From the NCBI GenBank assembly GCA_002699145.1, contig PABK01000041.1:1-64000 (forward strand): a stretch of DNA of 64,000 nucleotides, in the 5' to 3' direction. The stretch's first letter is position 1. Each line of letters starts with the position of its first letter. Below, one piece after another: positions 41,121-52,401 of this stretch. The position numbers were made by a program, and so were the translations under genes. Origin of the DNA: Halioglobus sp. Lineage in GTDB: Bacteria; Pseudomonadota; Gammaproteobacteria; Pseudomonadales; Halieaceae. The notes below the pieces were generated by a model. The model was not told where the DNA came from and did not search any database. It saw only the letters and a list, made by a program, of their open reading frames with translations.

Positions 41121-41148
41121 AGCGCTCTCCAGGATTTTCAGCACGCCT

Positions 41149-41176
41149 ATTGTACATACCCGCCGGGGCATGGCAA
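41149..41176 (-). promoter_or_regulatory. trp operon promoter
   Basis: Minus strand TTGCCA (41171-41176), 16 bp, TACAAT (41149-41154). The predicted start near 41142 leaves about 20 nt before the leader-peptide GTG. Downstream GCTGT-GAAC-ACAGC (complement of 41110-41123) overlaps the leader start. The remaining 41177-41316 shows no gene. Confidence 0.75.
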
Positions 41177-41316
41177 ACGGCCGACTGTGGGGATATTGCC
41201 ATAGCGGGCCGGATGGCCTCCCGCCCCCGCCCGGGTAATAGCCGCCACACTGGCCAGTGCGCCCGCCGCCTTCAGCCCGCGCAATGCGGCAACGGACCAG
41301 GCGGTAGTTCGCAGTG

Positions 41317-41991
41317 TTAGCGCGCGACGCCGGCCAGTGCGGCGCGCATGTCGGCGATGACGGCGGCGTAGTCGGGCTGGTTGAAGATGGCCGAGCCGGC
41401 GACGAAGGTGTCGGCGCCGGCGGCGGCGATCTCGGCGATATTCGCCGGGGTGACACCGCCGTCGATCTCCAGGCGGATGTCGTAGCCGGAGGCGTCGATC
41501 ATGGCCCGCGCCTCGCGCAGCTTGTCCAGGGTGGCGGGGATAAAGGACTGGCCGCCGAACCCCGGGTTGACCGACATCAGCAGCACCATATCCACCTTGT
41601 CCAGCACGTAGCGCAGGGCGTCCAGGCCCAGGTGCGGGTTGAACACCAGGCCGGACTTGCAGCCGGCATCGCGCACCATCTGCAGGGAGCGGTCCACGTG
41701 GGTGGTGGCGTCCGGGTGGAAGGTGATATAGCTGGCGCCGGCGGCGGCAAAATCGCCGATCAGCCGGTCCACCGGGCTGACCATCAGGTGCACGTCGATA
41801 GCCGCGGTCACGCCGTGCTTGCGCAGGGCGCTGCACACCATCGGGCCGATGGTGAGGTTGGGCACGTAGTGGTTGTCCATGACATCGAAGTGCACGATGT
41901 CCGCGCCGGCGGCGAGCACGGCGTCCACCTCTTCGCCGAGCCGGGCGAAGTCGGCGGACAGTATGGACGGCGCGATGAGATAGTCGGGCAT
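41317..41991 (-). CDS. rpe: ribulose-phosphate 3-epimerase
   Basis: Pentose phosphate enzyme that interconverts ribulose- and xylulose-5-phosphate. The 224-residue TIM barrel has [11 protein letters not shown] (10-20), [17 protein letters not shown] (35-51) with metal ligands, [10 protein letters not shown] near 139-148 and the phosphate-binding DGGVTPANI near 178-186. It lies upstream of the trp operon; the phosphatase gene (gph) that often follows rpe is missing from this junction. Confidence 0.96.
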   Translation of the reverse strand: MPDYLIAPSILSADFARLGEEVDAVLAAGADIVHFDVMDNHYVPNLTIGPMVCSALRKHGVTAAIDVHLMVSPVDRLIGDFAAAGASYITFHPDATTHVDRSLQMVRDAGCKSGLVFNPHLGLDALRYVLDKVDMVLLMSVNPGFGGQSFIPATLDKLREARAMIDASGYDIRLEIDGGVTPANIAEIAAAGADTFVAGSAIFNQPDYAAVIADMRAALAGVAR

Positions 41992-42093
41992 GGTGGCCTC
42001 CGCTGTTGGGCAGGCGCTATTCTACCGGCAAAGCCGGCGCGACACACCGGCGCGCGCCCGGATTCGCCGGTATTTTGCCGCCGCGCGCGCCTC

Positions 42094-43831
<1,738 letters not shown>

Positions 43832-43841
<10 letters not shown>

Positions 43842-43852
43842 TTTGTCGGACA
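43832..43852. repeat. two tandem TGTCGGACA palindromes
   Basis: The 9-bp palindrome TGTCGGACA occurs at 43832-43840 and 43844-43852, 12 bp apart. It lies in the first codons of amgK and at the -35 position of the predicted lptD promoter, so it could be coincidental codon duplication or an operator pair for the divergent genes. Confidence 0.6.
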
Positions 43853-43875
43853 AGGCCGGGGCGATGCTTTAGAAT
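43847..43875 (+). promoter_or_regulatory. candidate lptD promoter
   Basis: CGGACA (43847-43852), 17 bp, TAGAAT (43870-43875), 32 bp before the lptD ATG. The -35 coincides with the second TGTCGGACA palindrome. A sigma-E type promoter was looked for and not seen. Confidence 0.5.
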
Positions 43876-43907
43876 TCGCGCTTTACGCGCTGAAAAACCC
43901 CGGACCG

Positions 43908-46346
43908 ATGACCGCTGACCGACGCCCGCCACAACGACACAATCGCTCGCTGTTGCAGTGGCTGGTCGCGGCGATGGTGCTGGGGCTGGCGCCGACCTCA
44001 GGCGCACAGGATAGCAACCCACAGCACGACGGCGAAAGCGGCAGCGCACAGGCCGACACCCCGGCGGTGCAACGGCAGCTGGACTGGGTGGAGCTCGAGA
44101 ACGTCCCCGAGGCGCTGCGCGACCGCCAGTGTATCCACTGCCAGGGGCGCTATATCGATCCGCTGGCCGGCGAGGACACCGGCCAGTCGCCCGCGCAGGC
44201 GAAGATCAGCGCCCGCGCCGACAGCAGCCAGATCATCGGCGACGAGGCCGTGCTCACCGGCAATGTCACCGCGCAGCAGGGCTACCGGCGCATTTCAGGC
44301 GACCGCGCCGTGGTCGATCGCGAACAGGAATCCGCGCTGATCAGCGGCAACGTTACACTGCGTGAACCCGGTGTGCTGCTGGTCGGCGAGCAGGCGGAGG
44401 GCTTTTCGCGCACCGGTGAGGCGACGCTGGAGTCGGGCCGGTACCTGTTCCACGAACGCCACATGCGCGGCGCCGCCGACCTGCTCGAACGCGACGAAGA
44501 GGGCCTGATCCACATCCACGACGGCAATTTCAGCTACTGCGCGCCGGGCGAGAACGACTGGGCGATACGCGCCGACCTGCTGGAGCTGGACTTCGAGGAA
44601 GGCCTGGGCACAGCGCACGACGCCAAGATCGATGTCGAGGGCGTGCCGGTGTTCTACTTCCCCTGGCTGCGTTTCCCGCTGGACGATCGCCGCCGCACCG
44701 GCTTCCTGTGGCCGGACTTCGGCAGCGACAGCACCGGCGGACTGGATATCACGGTGCCGTTCTACATGAACCTGGCGCCCAACTACGACGCGCTGTACTC
44801 ACCGCGTTACATCGAGGAGCGTGGCCTCAACCACGAACTGCTGCTGCGCTACCTCAATCCCGTCGCCGGCAAGTGGACCCTCGGCGGCGCCTGGATGGGG
44901 GACGACGACCGCTACAGCGACCAGGTGCCGGGCAACCGCAGCACCGACCGCTGGCTGGGCGTGGTCAAGCAGAACGGGCTCTACCAGCAGCGCTGGCGCT
45001 CGCGGGTGGACTACAGCAAGGCCAGCGACGTGGACTACCTGAAGGACCTGGAGACCTCCAACCTCGACTCCCAGCGCCGCACCAGCCTGTTGCAGCTCGC
45101 CTCGCTGGACTACCTGGGGGACAGCTGGCTGGTCAACCTGCAGGCGCAGCAGTTCCAGAGCCTGGCGAACGACATCAACGAGGACTACAAGAAACTGCCG
45201 CAGTTGACCGCGCAGTACTGGGGCCGGGGCACGCCCTTTGAACTGGAGCCGGTCATCGTCAGCCAGGTGTCGAATTTCGACTCCGACGAGGATCGGGTCA
45301 CCGGGCAGCGGGTCTACGCCGAGGCCGGCCTCACCTACCCGATGAACTGGCTGTTCGGCTCCCTGCAACCGACGGTGAAGTACCGGCAACTCTATTACGA
45401 CCTGAGCGAGACGACGCTGTATCCCGAGGACAGCCCCTCCGCCGGCTCGGCGCTGGCCAGCCTGGACGGCAGCCTGTTCTTCGATCGCAAGCTCAACCTG
45501 GGCGGCCGCGACCTGCTGCAGACCCTGGAGCCGCGCCTGTATTACCTGTACAGCGAGTACGAGGACCAGACCGACCAGCCGGATTTCGACAGCGCCGAGC
45601 TCACCTTCACCTACAACCAGCTGTTCAGGGAGACGCGCTTCTCCGGCCGCGACAGGCTGGACGACGCCAACCAGATCGCGGTGGGCCTGACCACCAGCTT
45701 CATCGACGAGACCGACGGCACCAGCCTGGCCAGCGCGAGTATCGGCCAGATCTACTACTTCCGCGACCGCAAGGTCCGCCTGCTGCCAACCGCGGAAGCG
45801 CTGGACGACTCCGGTTCCGAGATCGCCGGCGAACTGAGCTTGACCCCGGACCGGCACTGGCAACTGCGCTCTTCGCTGGTCTACGACCCCTTCGACGACA
45901 AGGTCAACTCGGGCCATTTCGTCACCAGCTACTACGCGGACAACGGCGGCATCTACAACATCGGCTACTCGTTCCGGCGACCGCTGACCACCGTGAACAC
46001 GGTCGTGGAACAGCCCAATACCGCCGAGGCCAGTGTATCGGCCTATCTCCCGGTGAGCGAAAACTGGAGCCTGTTCGGCGCCATGAACTACAGTACGCAG
46101 GCCAACAAGAGCGTGGAAGACATGATTGGCGTGGAATATGATAGCTGCTGCTGGACGCTTCGGCTGCTCTACCTGCGCTACTTCAACAACGAGTCCAACG
46201 AGACCGTCGACTTCAACGATCCCAACCTGGAGCGGGAGAACACCGCCCAGTTCCAGATTATCCTCAAGGGTATGGGTGGGTTTGGCGACCGCATCACCGA
46301 CATAATGAAAGACATGATCAGAGGTTTCGAAGAACGTGACTATTAG
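43908..46346 (+). CDS. lptD: LPS assembly outer-membrane protein LptD
   Basis: Outer-membrane beta-barrel that inserts lipopolysaccharide into the outer leaflet together with LptE. The 812-residue precursor has a signal peptide (about 14-33), an N-terminal OstA jellyroll (about 95-230) and a C-terminal barrel. Cysteines lie at 75, 78, 211 and the adjacent pair 747-748 (DSCCW), consistent with the two inter-domain disulfides known for LptD, with one extra cysteine near the N-terminus. surA starts 11 bp before its end, giving the conserved lptD-surA-pdxA order. Confidence 0.96.
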   Translation: MTADRRPPQRHNRSLLQWLVAAMVLGLAPTSGAQDSNPQHDGESGSAQADTPAVQRQLDWVELENVPEALRDRQCIHCQGRYIDPLAGEDTGQSPAQAKISARADSSQIIGDEAVLTGNVTAQQGYRRISGDRAVVDREQESALISGNVTLREPGVLLVGEQAEGFSRTGEATLESGRYLFHERHMRGAADLLERDEEGLIHIHDGNFSYCAPGENDWAIRADLLELDFEEGLGTAHDAKIDVEGVPVFYFPWLRFPLDDRRRTGFLWPDFGSDSTGGLDITVPFYMNLAPNYDALYSPRYIEERGLNHELLLRYLNPVAGKWTLGGAWMGDDDRYSDQVPGNRSTDRWLGVVKQNGLYQQRWRSRVDYSKASDVDYLKDLETSNLDSQRRTSLLQLASLDYLGDSWLVNLQAQQFQSLANDINEDYKKLPQLTAQYWGRGTPFELEPVIVSQVSNFDSDEDRVTGQRVYAEAGLTYPMNWLFGSLQPTVKYRQLYYDLSETTLYPEDSPSAGSALASLDGSLFFDRKLNLGGRDLLQTLEPRLYYLYSEYEDQTDQPDFDSAELTFTYNQLFRETRFSGRDRLDDANQIAVGLTTSFIDETDGTSLASASIGQIYYFRDRKVRLLPTAEALDDSGSEIAGELSLTPDRHWQLRSSLVYDPFDDKVNSGHFVTSYYADNGGIYNIGYSFRRPLTTVNTVVEQPNTAEASVSAYLPVSENWSLFGAMNYSTQANKSVEDMIGVEYDSCCWTLRLLYLRYFNNESNETVDFNDPNLERENTAQFQIILKGMGGFGDRITDIMKDMIRGFEERDY

Positions 46347-47604
46347 GACACTGCTCGCCGCGGCTGTATTCATCTTCGCCGCACACGCACAGGCGGCGAC
46401 CGAGATCATCGACCAGGTGGTGGCCATTGTCGACGACGACGTCATCATGGCCAGCGAGTTGCGCGAGCGCCTGGCTGCGGTGAACGAGAACCTGTCCGCC
46501 CGCGGTATCCAGGCGCCACCGGAAGACGAACTCATCCGCGAGACCCTGGACCGGCTGATCCTGGAGAGCATCCAGTTACAAATGGGCACACGCGTCGGGG
46601 TACGCATCTCCGACGCCCAGTTGAACGGCGCGGTGCAGCGCATCGCAGCGCAAAACCGCATGAGCGTGGACGAGTTCCGCCAGGCGCTGGAGGCGCGCGG
46701 CCAGTCCTACGCGGACATGCGCGAGCAGTTGCGGCGCGAGATGATCATCCAGCGGGTACAGGCGGGCAACGTCAACCAGCGCATCCAGATTACCGAGCAG
46801 GAGGTGGACAATTTCATCGCCACCCAGGAGGGGCAGAAACTCACGCAGCCTGAATACCGGATGCTGCACGCGCTGTTGCCGATCTCCCCGGACGCGGATC
46901 CAGGCCAGGTGGACGCGGCCCAGGCGCACGTCGACAAGGTGCTGGGCCGCATCCGCGCCGGCGAGTCCTTCGAGGTGGTGGTCAGCGACAGCGCCCCGCC
47001 CTACGCCTTCACCGGCGGCGACCTGGGCTGGCGCAAACTGGACGACCTGCCCTCGCTGTTCAGCGACGTGGCGCCGGGCCTGGCCGAGGGCGAGACCTCG
47101 GACCCGATACGCTCCGACAGCGGCATACACCTGGTCTACATGGCGGCCACCCGCGGCACGGACCAGATGGTGTCGCAGACCCACGTGCGCCACATCCTGG
47201 TCAAGCCGTCGGAGATCATGACCGACGAGCAGGCGCGCGAACTGGCCGCCGAACTGGGCCGGCGCGCGCGCGGCGGCGAGGACTTCGGCGACCTGGCCAG
47301 GGAGTATTCCGAGGACATCGGCTCGGCCGCCGAGGGCGGCGACCTGGGCTGGACCACGCCGGGACAGATGGTGCCCGAATTCGAACAGGCCATGGCGGCG
47401 ACCGCCGTCGGGGAAATTTCCCCGCCGGTACGCAGCCAGTACGGCTGGCACGTGCTGGAGGTGCTGGAGCGACGCGACGAGGACATGACCGACGAGGCGA
47501 TGCGCGCCAAGGCCATGAACTACCTGCACGAGCGCAAGTACCAGGAAGAACTGGACGCGTGGCTGCGGCAGATTCGCGATGAAGCCTTCGTCGACATCAA
47601 GTAG
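46336..47604 (+). CDS. surA: periplasmic chaperone/peptidyl-prolyl isomerase SurA
   Basis: Escorts outer-membrane proteins, including LptD, through the periplasm. The 422-residue protein has a signal peptide (1-20), a SurA N-terminal chaperone domain (about 25-165), two parvulin domains (about 170-275 and 280-385, each with the GGDLGW motif) and a C-terminal helix. Start is GTG at 46336, overlapping the end of lptD. Confidence 0.96.
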   Translation: MTIRTLLAAAVFIFAAHAQAATEIIDQVVAIVDDDVIMASELRERLAAVNENLSARGIQAPPEDELIRETLDRLILESIQLQMGTRVGVRISDAQLNGAVQRIAAQNRMSVDEFRQALEARGQSYADMREQLRREMIIQRVQAGNVNQRIQITEQEVDNFIATQEGQKLTQPEYRMLHALLPISPDADPGQVDAAQAHVDKVLGRIRAGESFEVVVSDSAPPYAFTGGDLGWRKLDDLPSLFSDVAPGLAEGETSDPIRSDSGIHLVYMAATRGTDQMVSQTHVRHILVKPSEIMTDEQARELAAELGRRARGGEDFGDLAREYSEDIGSAAEGGDLGWTTPGQMVPEFEQAMAATAVGEISPPVRSQYGWHVLEVLERRDEDMTDEAMRAKAMNYLHERKYQEELDAWLRQIRDEAFVDIK

Positions 47605-47607
47605 CTC

Positions 47608-48603
47608 GTGGCTGTCGCGCGGATCGCCATAACGCCGGGCGAACCGGCGGGCATCGGCCCCGACGTCACCCTGGCGGCAGCCCTCCAATCCTGGGACGCG
47701 CAACTGGTGGCGGTAGCCAGTATCGAGCTGTTGCGGCAGCGGGCGGCGACCCTGGAACTGGCCGTGGACCTTGTTCCCCTGGAGCCCGGCGAGGCGCCGC
47801 GGCCGCACCGCCCCGGCTGCCTGCCGGTGGTCGACACCGCACTGGCGGCGCCGGTGCGCGCAGGACACCTCGACCCCGCCAATGCGCCCTACGTCCTGCA
47901 AACCCTGCGCAACGCGGTGCAGGGCTGCCTGGCGGGCCGCTTCGACGCGCTGGTGACCGGCCCGGTGCAGAAGTCGGTAATCAACGACGCCGGCATCGCC
48001 TTCACCGGCCACACGGAATTTCTCGCCGCGGAAACCGCGACGCCGCGGGTGGTCATGATGCTGGCCACCGAGGAGCTGCGCGTCGCCCTGGCCACCACCC
48101 ACCTGGCGTTGAAAGACGTTCCCGCCGCCATCACACCCGACCTGCTGCGCGAGACCCTGGGAATTCTTGCCGCGGACCTGCGCGCACGCTTCGGCATCGA
48201 CAGGCCGCGCATCGCCGTGCTGGGACTGAACCCCCACGCCGGCGAGGGCGGACACCTGGGGCGCGAGGAAATCGACACCATCGTCCCGGTGCTGGAGGAG
48301 TTGCGCGCCGGCGGCATGGCGCTGCGCGGGCCGCTGCCGGCGGATACCGCCTTTAACCGCGACCTGCTGGCGGACTGCGACGCGGTGTTCGCCATGTACC
48401 ACGACCAGGGCCTGCCGGTGCTCAAGTACTCCGGCTTCGGCAACGCCATCAATATCACGCTGGGCCTGCCGATCATCCGCACCTCGGTGGATCACGGCAC
48501 GGCGCTGGACCTGGCCGGCAGCGGACGGGCCGACGGCGGCAGCCTGTGCCAGGCGCTGCGCGTGGCCGCGCATATGGTCAGCGCGGGGAGAACAGCCGCC
48601 TAG
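47608..48603 (+). CDS. pdxA: 4-hydroxythreonine-4-phosphate dehydrogenase
   Basis: Pyridoxal phosphate synthesis enzyme. The 331-residue protein begins [15 protein letters not shown] (5-19) and contains FTGHTEFLA with a zinc-ligand histidine, [10 protein letters not shown] and [12 protein letters not shown] with further ligands. GTG start 3 bp after the surA stop. In related genomes ksgA follows directly; here a minus-strand ABC pair is interposed. Confidence 0.95.
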   Translation: MAVARIAITPGEPAGIGPDVTLAAALQSWDAQLVAVASIELLRQRAATLELAVDLVPLEPGEAPRPHRPGCLPVVDTALAAPVRAGHLDPANAPYVLQTLRNAVQGCLAGRFDALVTGPVQKSVINDAGIAFTGHTEFLAAETATPRVVMMLATEELRVALATTHLALKDVPAAITPDLLRETLGILAADLRARFGIDRPRIAVLGLNPHAGEGGHLGREEIDTIVPVLEELRAGGMALRGPLPADTAFNRDLLADCDAVFAMYHDQGLPVLKYSGFGNAINITLGLPIIRTSVDHGTALDLAGSGRADGGSLCQALRVAAHMVSAGRTAA

Positions 48604-48618
48604 CGGGCGGCGGCGCGA

Positions 48619-49392
48619 TCAGTCCTGCTCTTCGGCCTGCCGGGCGAGGCGCTCGCGCTGCTCCATGACACCGCGCACGCGCGCGCCCTGGATGCGCTCC
48701 TGGTAGGCGGTGACCACTTCCTCGGAGGGACCCTCCATCGCCACCCGGCCCTGGTCCAGCCACACACAGCGATCACACATCGCCTTGACCTGGTCGGCCA
48801 TGTGCGAGACGAACACCACGGTCTGTTCGCTGGTGATACGCTCCTGCATGGCGGCCTGCGCCTTGCCGCGGAAATACGCGTCGCCGACGCTGAGCACCTC
48901 GTCGATCAGCAGGATATCCACATGGGTCATCAGCGCGGTGGTAAAGGCCAGGCGCGAACGCATGCCGGCGGAGTAATTCTTCACCGGCAGTTCGAAGGAG
49001 TCGCCCAGTTCCGAGAACTCCTTGATCTCGGGCAGGAAGGCCTCCGCCTGCCGCCGCGAGGAACCCTGCAGCATGGCCGCGAGCAGCGCGTTGTCGCGCC
49101 CGGACAGGTCGGGCTTGAAGCCCAGGCCAAGGGTGAGCAGGGACGCGGTCTTGCCCTCGGCCACCAGCACGCGGCCGGAGTTAGGCGCGAGAATTCCCGC
49201 CATCAGGCGCAGCATGGTGGTCTTGCCCACGCCGTTGCGACCGATGATGCCCACCGTCTCGCCCTCATAGATGCGCAGCGAGACCTCGTCCAGTACCCGG
49301 TGCACACCGTGGTCGTAGGATTGCCGGCCGGAATGGAAACTGAGGCAGACATCCTGCAGTTCCAGCATGACCTTGTGCTCGCCGCCGCTCAT
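48619..49392 (-). CDS. ABC exporter ATP-binding protein, polysaccharide/teichoic-acid type (Wzt/KpsT-like)
   Basis: ATPase of a two-component ABC-2 exporter. The 257-residue protein has Walker A GRNGVGKTT (51-59), the signature YSAGM (140-144) characteristic of the polysaccharide/capsule subgroup in place of LSGGQ, and Walker B ILLIDE (160-165). There is only a short C-terminal tail and no carbohydrate-binding domain as found in O9a-type Wzt, so it is closer to KpsT/TagH. It begins ATGA-overlapping with the permease gene. Substrate unknown; no glycosyltransferases are nearby. Confidence 0.88.
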   Translation of the reverse strand: MSGGEHKVMLELQDVCLSFHSGRQSYDHGVHRVLDEVSLRIYEGETVGIIGRNGVGKTTMLRLMAGILAPNSGRVLVAEGKTASLLTLGLGFKPDLSGRDNALLAAMLQGSSRRQAEAFLPEIKEFSELGDSFELPVKNYSAGMRSRLAFTTALMTHVDILLIDEVLSVGDAYFRGKAQAAMQERITSEQTVVFVSHMADQVKAMCDRCVWLDQGRVAMEGPSEEVVTAYQERIQGARVRGVMEQRERLARQAEEQD

Positions 49393-50165
49393 GCGGTGAG
49401 CGCCCGCAGCGCGAGAAACTGGCTGTGGCGGCGCATCAGCAACACCATCAGGCAGAGCAGCGCGCCGAACCCGGCGGCCAGGGACAGCAGGTGCAGCATG
49501 TCCGGCGGCGTCGAGTACATCAGCACCTGCCGGTAGGCATCGAGCATGAACGCCAGCGGGTTCGCCATGAGCACCGCCTCGACCTTGTCCGGGTCGCCCA
49601 GGCCGCGCACGTCCCAGAATACGCCGGAGGTGAACAGCAGGAAGATCATGGTCAGGGAGATAACCGGCTGGAAGTCGCGCACCAGGCAGACCAGGGTCGC
49701 GCCGAGGTAGGCGCAGGCGAGGATCATGACGTAGTTCACCAGCACCACGGGGATGATATAGATCCAGGTCACGGTCACCTTGAAGCCGCCCAGGAACAAC
49801 ACCACGGCCAGCAGGGTGAAGACGGCGAGCTGTTTGTACATGCCCTCCTGCACCGCGGCCAGCGGAAAGAGCGTCTTGGACACGTTGATCTTGCCGACCA
49901 GCCCCTTGCCGGCGACGATACTGTTGGACGCGAGGGTGACCGACTTGGAAAACCAGTTGTAGGCGAGCTTGCCGGTCATCAGGAAGAACAGGAAGTCCGG
50001 CTGCCGCGTTCCCAGTATCACGGCGAACACCAGATAGAGCACCGCGACGTAGAGCATAGGCTCCAGCACCCACCAGATATAGCCGAGATAAAATTTCGTC
50101 GCATCGGCACGCAGTGCCATCCGCGCCATCACGTCGGCCAGTCGGTAGTATTGCGCAAAGGACAT
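49389..50165 (-). CDS. ABC-2 type permease, polysaccharide export (Wzm/KpsM-like)
   Basis: Inner-membrane subunit of 258 residues with six predicted helices (about 33-52, 62-78, 112-132, 138-165, 172-192 and 228-246) and the ABC-2 pattern LGYIWWVLEPMLYV (27-40) at the N-terminus. The order permease-ATPase with a 4-bp overlap is that of wzm-wzt and kpsM-kpsT. It starts at 50165 in an AT-rich intergenic region unlike its surroundings and is divergent from ksgA. Confidence 0.88.
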   Translation of the reverse strand: MSFAQYYRLADVMARMALRADATKFYLGYIWWVLEPMLYVAVLYLVFAVILGTRQPDFLFFLMTGKLAYNWFSKSVTLASNSIVAGKGLVGKINVSKTLFPLAAVQEGMYKQLAVFTLLAVVLFLGGFKVTVTWIYIIPVVLVNYVMILACAYLGATLVCLVRDFQPVISLTMIFLLFTSGVFWDVRGLGDPDKVEAVLMANPLAFMLDAYRQVLMYSTPPDMLHLLSLAAGFGALLCLMVLLMRRHSQFLALRALTA

Positions 50166-50272
50166 CGAAGTGACTGCTTTATTAATATAAAAGAGGCTTG
50201 GAGTGTACCAAAAACCCTCCGGGTCGAACCACCCGCGGTATTAATACCATCGCCAACAGGTACAATGCGCGC

Positions 50273-51067
50273 ATGAAACGGCAGCCCCCGCAACGCAGGC
50301 CGCGCAAGCGCTTCGGGCAGAATTTCCTGCGCGACGACGCCGTGGTCAACCGCATCGCCGCGGCGATCGCCCCGCGCGCGGGGGAGCACCTGGTGGAGAT
50401 CGGCCCCGGCGAGGGTGCGCTGACGCGCGCGCTACTGGTCGATGACTGCACGCTGGACGCCATCGAGCTGGACCGCGACCTGGTGCCGGGGCTGCTGGCC
50501 TCCTTCGGTCTGCGCGCAGGATTCAGGTTGCACAGCCAGGACGCATTGCGGTTCGACTTCGCCGCGCTGGCCCAGGAGCGCGGTATGCTGCGCGTGGTCG
50601 GCAACCTGCCCTACAATATTTCCACGCCACTGCTGTTCCTGCTGCTGGACAACGCCACGCACATCCACGATATGCATTTCATGCTGCAAAAAGAGGTCGT
50701 GGACCGCCTTGCGGCGAGCCCGGGCAGCAAGCTGTGGGGCCGCCTCGGCATCATGGCGCAGTACCGCTGTCGCGTGGAGCACCTGTTCGATGTCGCGCCA
50801 CAGTCGTTCTATCCGCCGCCGAAGGTAAACTCCGCCATTGTGCGCCTGGCGCCGTGGACGCAATCGCCCTGGCCCGACTGCGACGTCGACCGGCTGCGCG
50901 CAACGGTACAGGCCGCATTCAGCGCGCGGCGCAAGACCTTGCGCAACAACCTGAAAGCGCTTATAGATAGCACTCGCCTGGAGGCGCTGGGTATCGACCC
51001 GGCAGCCCGCGCGGAAACCCTGGAACTGTTACAGTTTATAGAGATTGCCAACGCCATCCATGAGTAG
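50273..51067 (+). CDS. ksgA: 16S rRNA dimethyladenosine transferase
   Basis: Dimethylates two adjacent adenosines near the 3' end of 16S rRNA. The 264-residue protein has RFGQNFL (13-19), the SAM loop EIGPGEGALT (42-51) and the NLPYN motif (111-115). The start codon is only six bases after a TACAAT element and has no ribosome site, suggesting a leaderless message. apaG overlaps its end by 8 bp. Confidence 0.96.
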   Translation: MKRQPPQRRPRKRFGQNFLRDDAVVNRIAAAIAPRAGEHLVEIGPGEGALTRALLVDDCTLDAIELDRDLVPGLLASFGLRAGFRLHSQDALRFDFAALAQERGMLRVVGNLPYNISTPLLFLLLDNATHIHDMHFMLQKEVVDRLAASPGSKLWGRLGIMAQYRCRVEHLFDVAPQSFYPPPKVNSAIVRLAPWTQSPWPDCDVDRLRATVQAAFSARRKTLRNNLKALIDSTRLEALGIDPAARAETLELLQFIEIANAIHE

Positions 51068-51473
51068 AATACAGTTCAACCCCGCCCTGGTCGGCGTGGA
51101 CGTGGTCAGCGCCTACCTGCCGGAACATTCCAGTCCCGAGGATGGCCAGTACAGCTTCGCCTACACCATCACCATCAGCAACGCCTCGGACCTGCCGGTG
51201 CAGCTGCTGTCGCGACACTGGATCATCACCGACGCGGACAACGATGTGCAGGAGGTGCGCGGCGAGGGCGTGGTCGGCGAACAGCCGGTGATCGAGCCAA
51301 ACTCGTCGTTTCGCTACACCTCCGGCGCCAGCCTGGCCACACCGGTGGGCTGCATGGAAGGTTCCTATTTCATGGTGGTGCGCGACCCCATCGATATCGA
51401 CCCGCGGGAGCTGCCCACCTTCGAGGTGCCGATCCCGGCGTTTTCCCTGCACACCCCCACCGCGCTCAACTAG
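51060..51473 (+). CDS. apaG: ApaG domain protein
   Basis: Small beta-sandwich protein of 137 residues (ApaG/DUF525), recognised by FAYTITISNASDLPVQLLSRHWIITD-type strands (from about 34), the glycine pattern VVGEQPVIEPNSSFRYTSG and the SLATPVGCMEGSY segment. The biochemical role is not established; it is consistently encoded between ksgA and apaH. The ATG overlaps the ksgA stop region by 8 bp, giving translational coupling. Confidence 0.93.
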   Translation: MSRIQFNPALVGVDVVSAYLPEHSSPEDGQYSFAYTITISNASDLPVQLLSRHWIITDADNDVQEVRGEGVVGEQPVIEPNSSFRYTSGASLATPVGCMEGSYFMVVRDPIDIDPRELPTFEVPIPAFSLHTPTALN

Positions 51474-51482
51474 GAGTCGGCG

Positions 51483-52319
51483 GTGGCGACCTACGTAGTC
51501 GGCGACGTGCAGGGCTGCCTGGATCCGCTCAAGTGCGTGCTCGAGGCGGTCGCCTTCGACCCGGCCAGGGACGTCCTGTGGTCTGTCGGCGACCTCGTCA
51601 ATCGTGGCCCAAAGTGCCTGAAAACCCTACGCTTTTTCTATGAATTGCGGGACAGCGCGGTGGTCGTGCTGGGCAACCACGACCTGCACCTGCTGGCCGT
51701 CGCGGCGGGGGTGCGCCAGCCCAGCCGCTCGGACACCCTGGACGCCATCCTCGAGGCGCCGGACCGCGAGGTGTTGCTCAACTGGCTGCTGTACCGCCCC
51801 CTCATACACCACCAGTACGGCCATACCCTGGTGCACGCGGGCATCCCGCCCCAGTGGACACTGGACCAGGCGATCGGTTACGCGCGCGAGGTGGAGGCGG
51901 TGCTGCGCAGCCCGCAGTGCGCGCAGTTCCTGGCCGCCATGTACGGTAACGAACCGGCGCTGTGGTCCGATGACCTGGAGGGCATGACGCGCCTGCGCGT
52001 CATCACCAACTACCTCACACGCATGCGCTACTGCACCAAGAAGGGCCTGCTGGACCTGCAGAGCAAGGGCGCCAAGCCGACACCGGGAGCGCCCTTCGTC
52101 GGCGACAAGAAAGTCTCCGCCTGGTTCAGCCACCCGGGGCGCAAGACCCGTGACGAACGCATCCTGTTCGGTCACTGGGCGTCACTGCAGGGGCTGACGG
52201 ACACGCCCAACGCCATCGGCCTGGACACTGGCTGCGTGTGGGGCGGCGCGCTGTCGCTGTACGCCCTGGAAAGCGGCACCTGGACCCGCTGCGAGTGCCG
52301 CAACGGCCGGCCGCGCTGA
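51483..52319 (+). CDS. apaH: symmetrical bis(5'-nucleosyl)-tetraphosphatase
   Basis: Hydrolyses Ap4A to two ADP. The 278-residue metallophosphoesterase has GDVQG (7-11), GDLVNRGP (36-43), GNHD (64-67) and a late histidine in GIPPQW/HAG (HAGIPPQW near 119-126). GTG start 10 bp after apaG. ApaH can also remove Np4 caps from RNA in bacteria; nothing in the sequence decides its main role. Confidence 0.95.
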   Translation: MATYVVGDVQGCLDPLKCVLEAVAFDPARDVLWSVGDLVNRGPKCLKTLRFFYELRDSAVVVLGNHDLHLLAVAAGVRQPSRSDTLDAILEAPDREVLLNWLLYRPLIHHQYGHTLVHAGIPPQWTLDQAIGYAREVEAVLRSPQCAQFLAAMYGNEPALWSDDLEGMTRLRVITNYLTRMRYCTKKGLLDLQSKGAKPTPGAPFVGDKKVSAWFSHPGRKTRDERILFGHWASLQGLTDTPNAIGLDTGCVWGGALSLYALESGTWTRCECRNGRPR

Positions 52320-52401
52320 CGCGGCGCCGCCGGCAACGCCCCGAGCCCGGGGTGGCACAGCACACCATGACCCCGGGGCCGAGTGTGGGTACACTGCGCG
52401 C

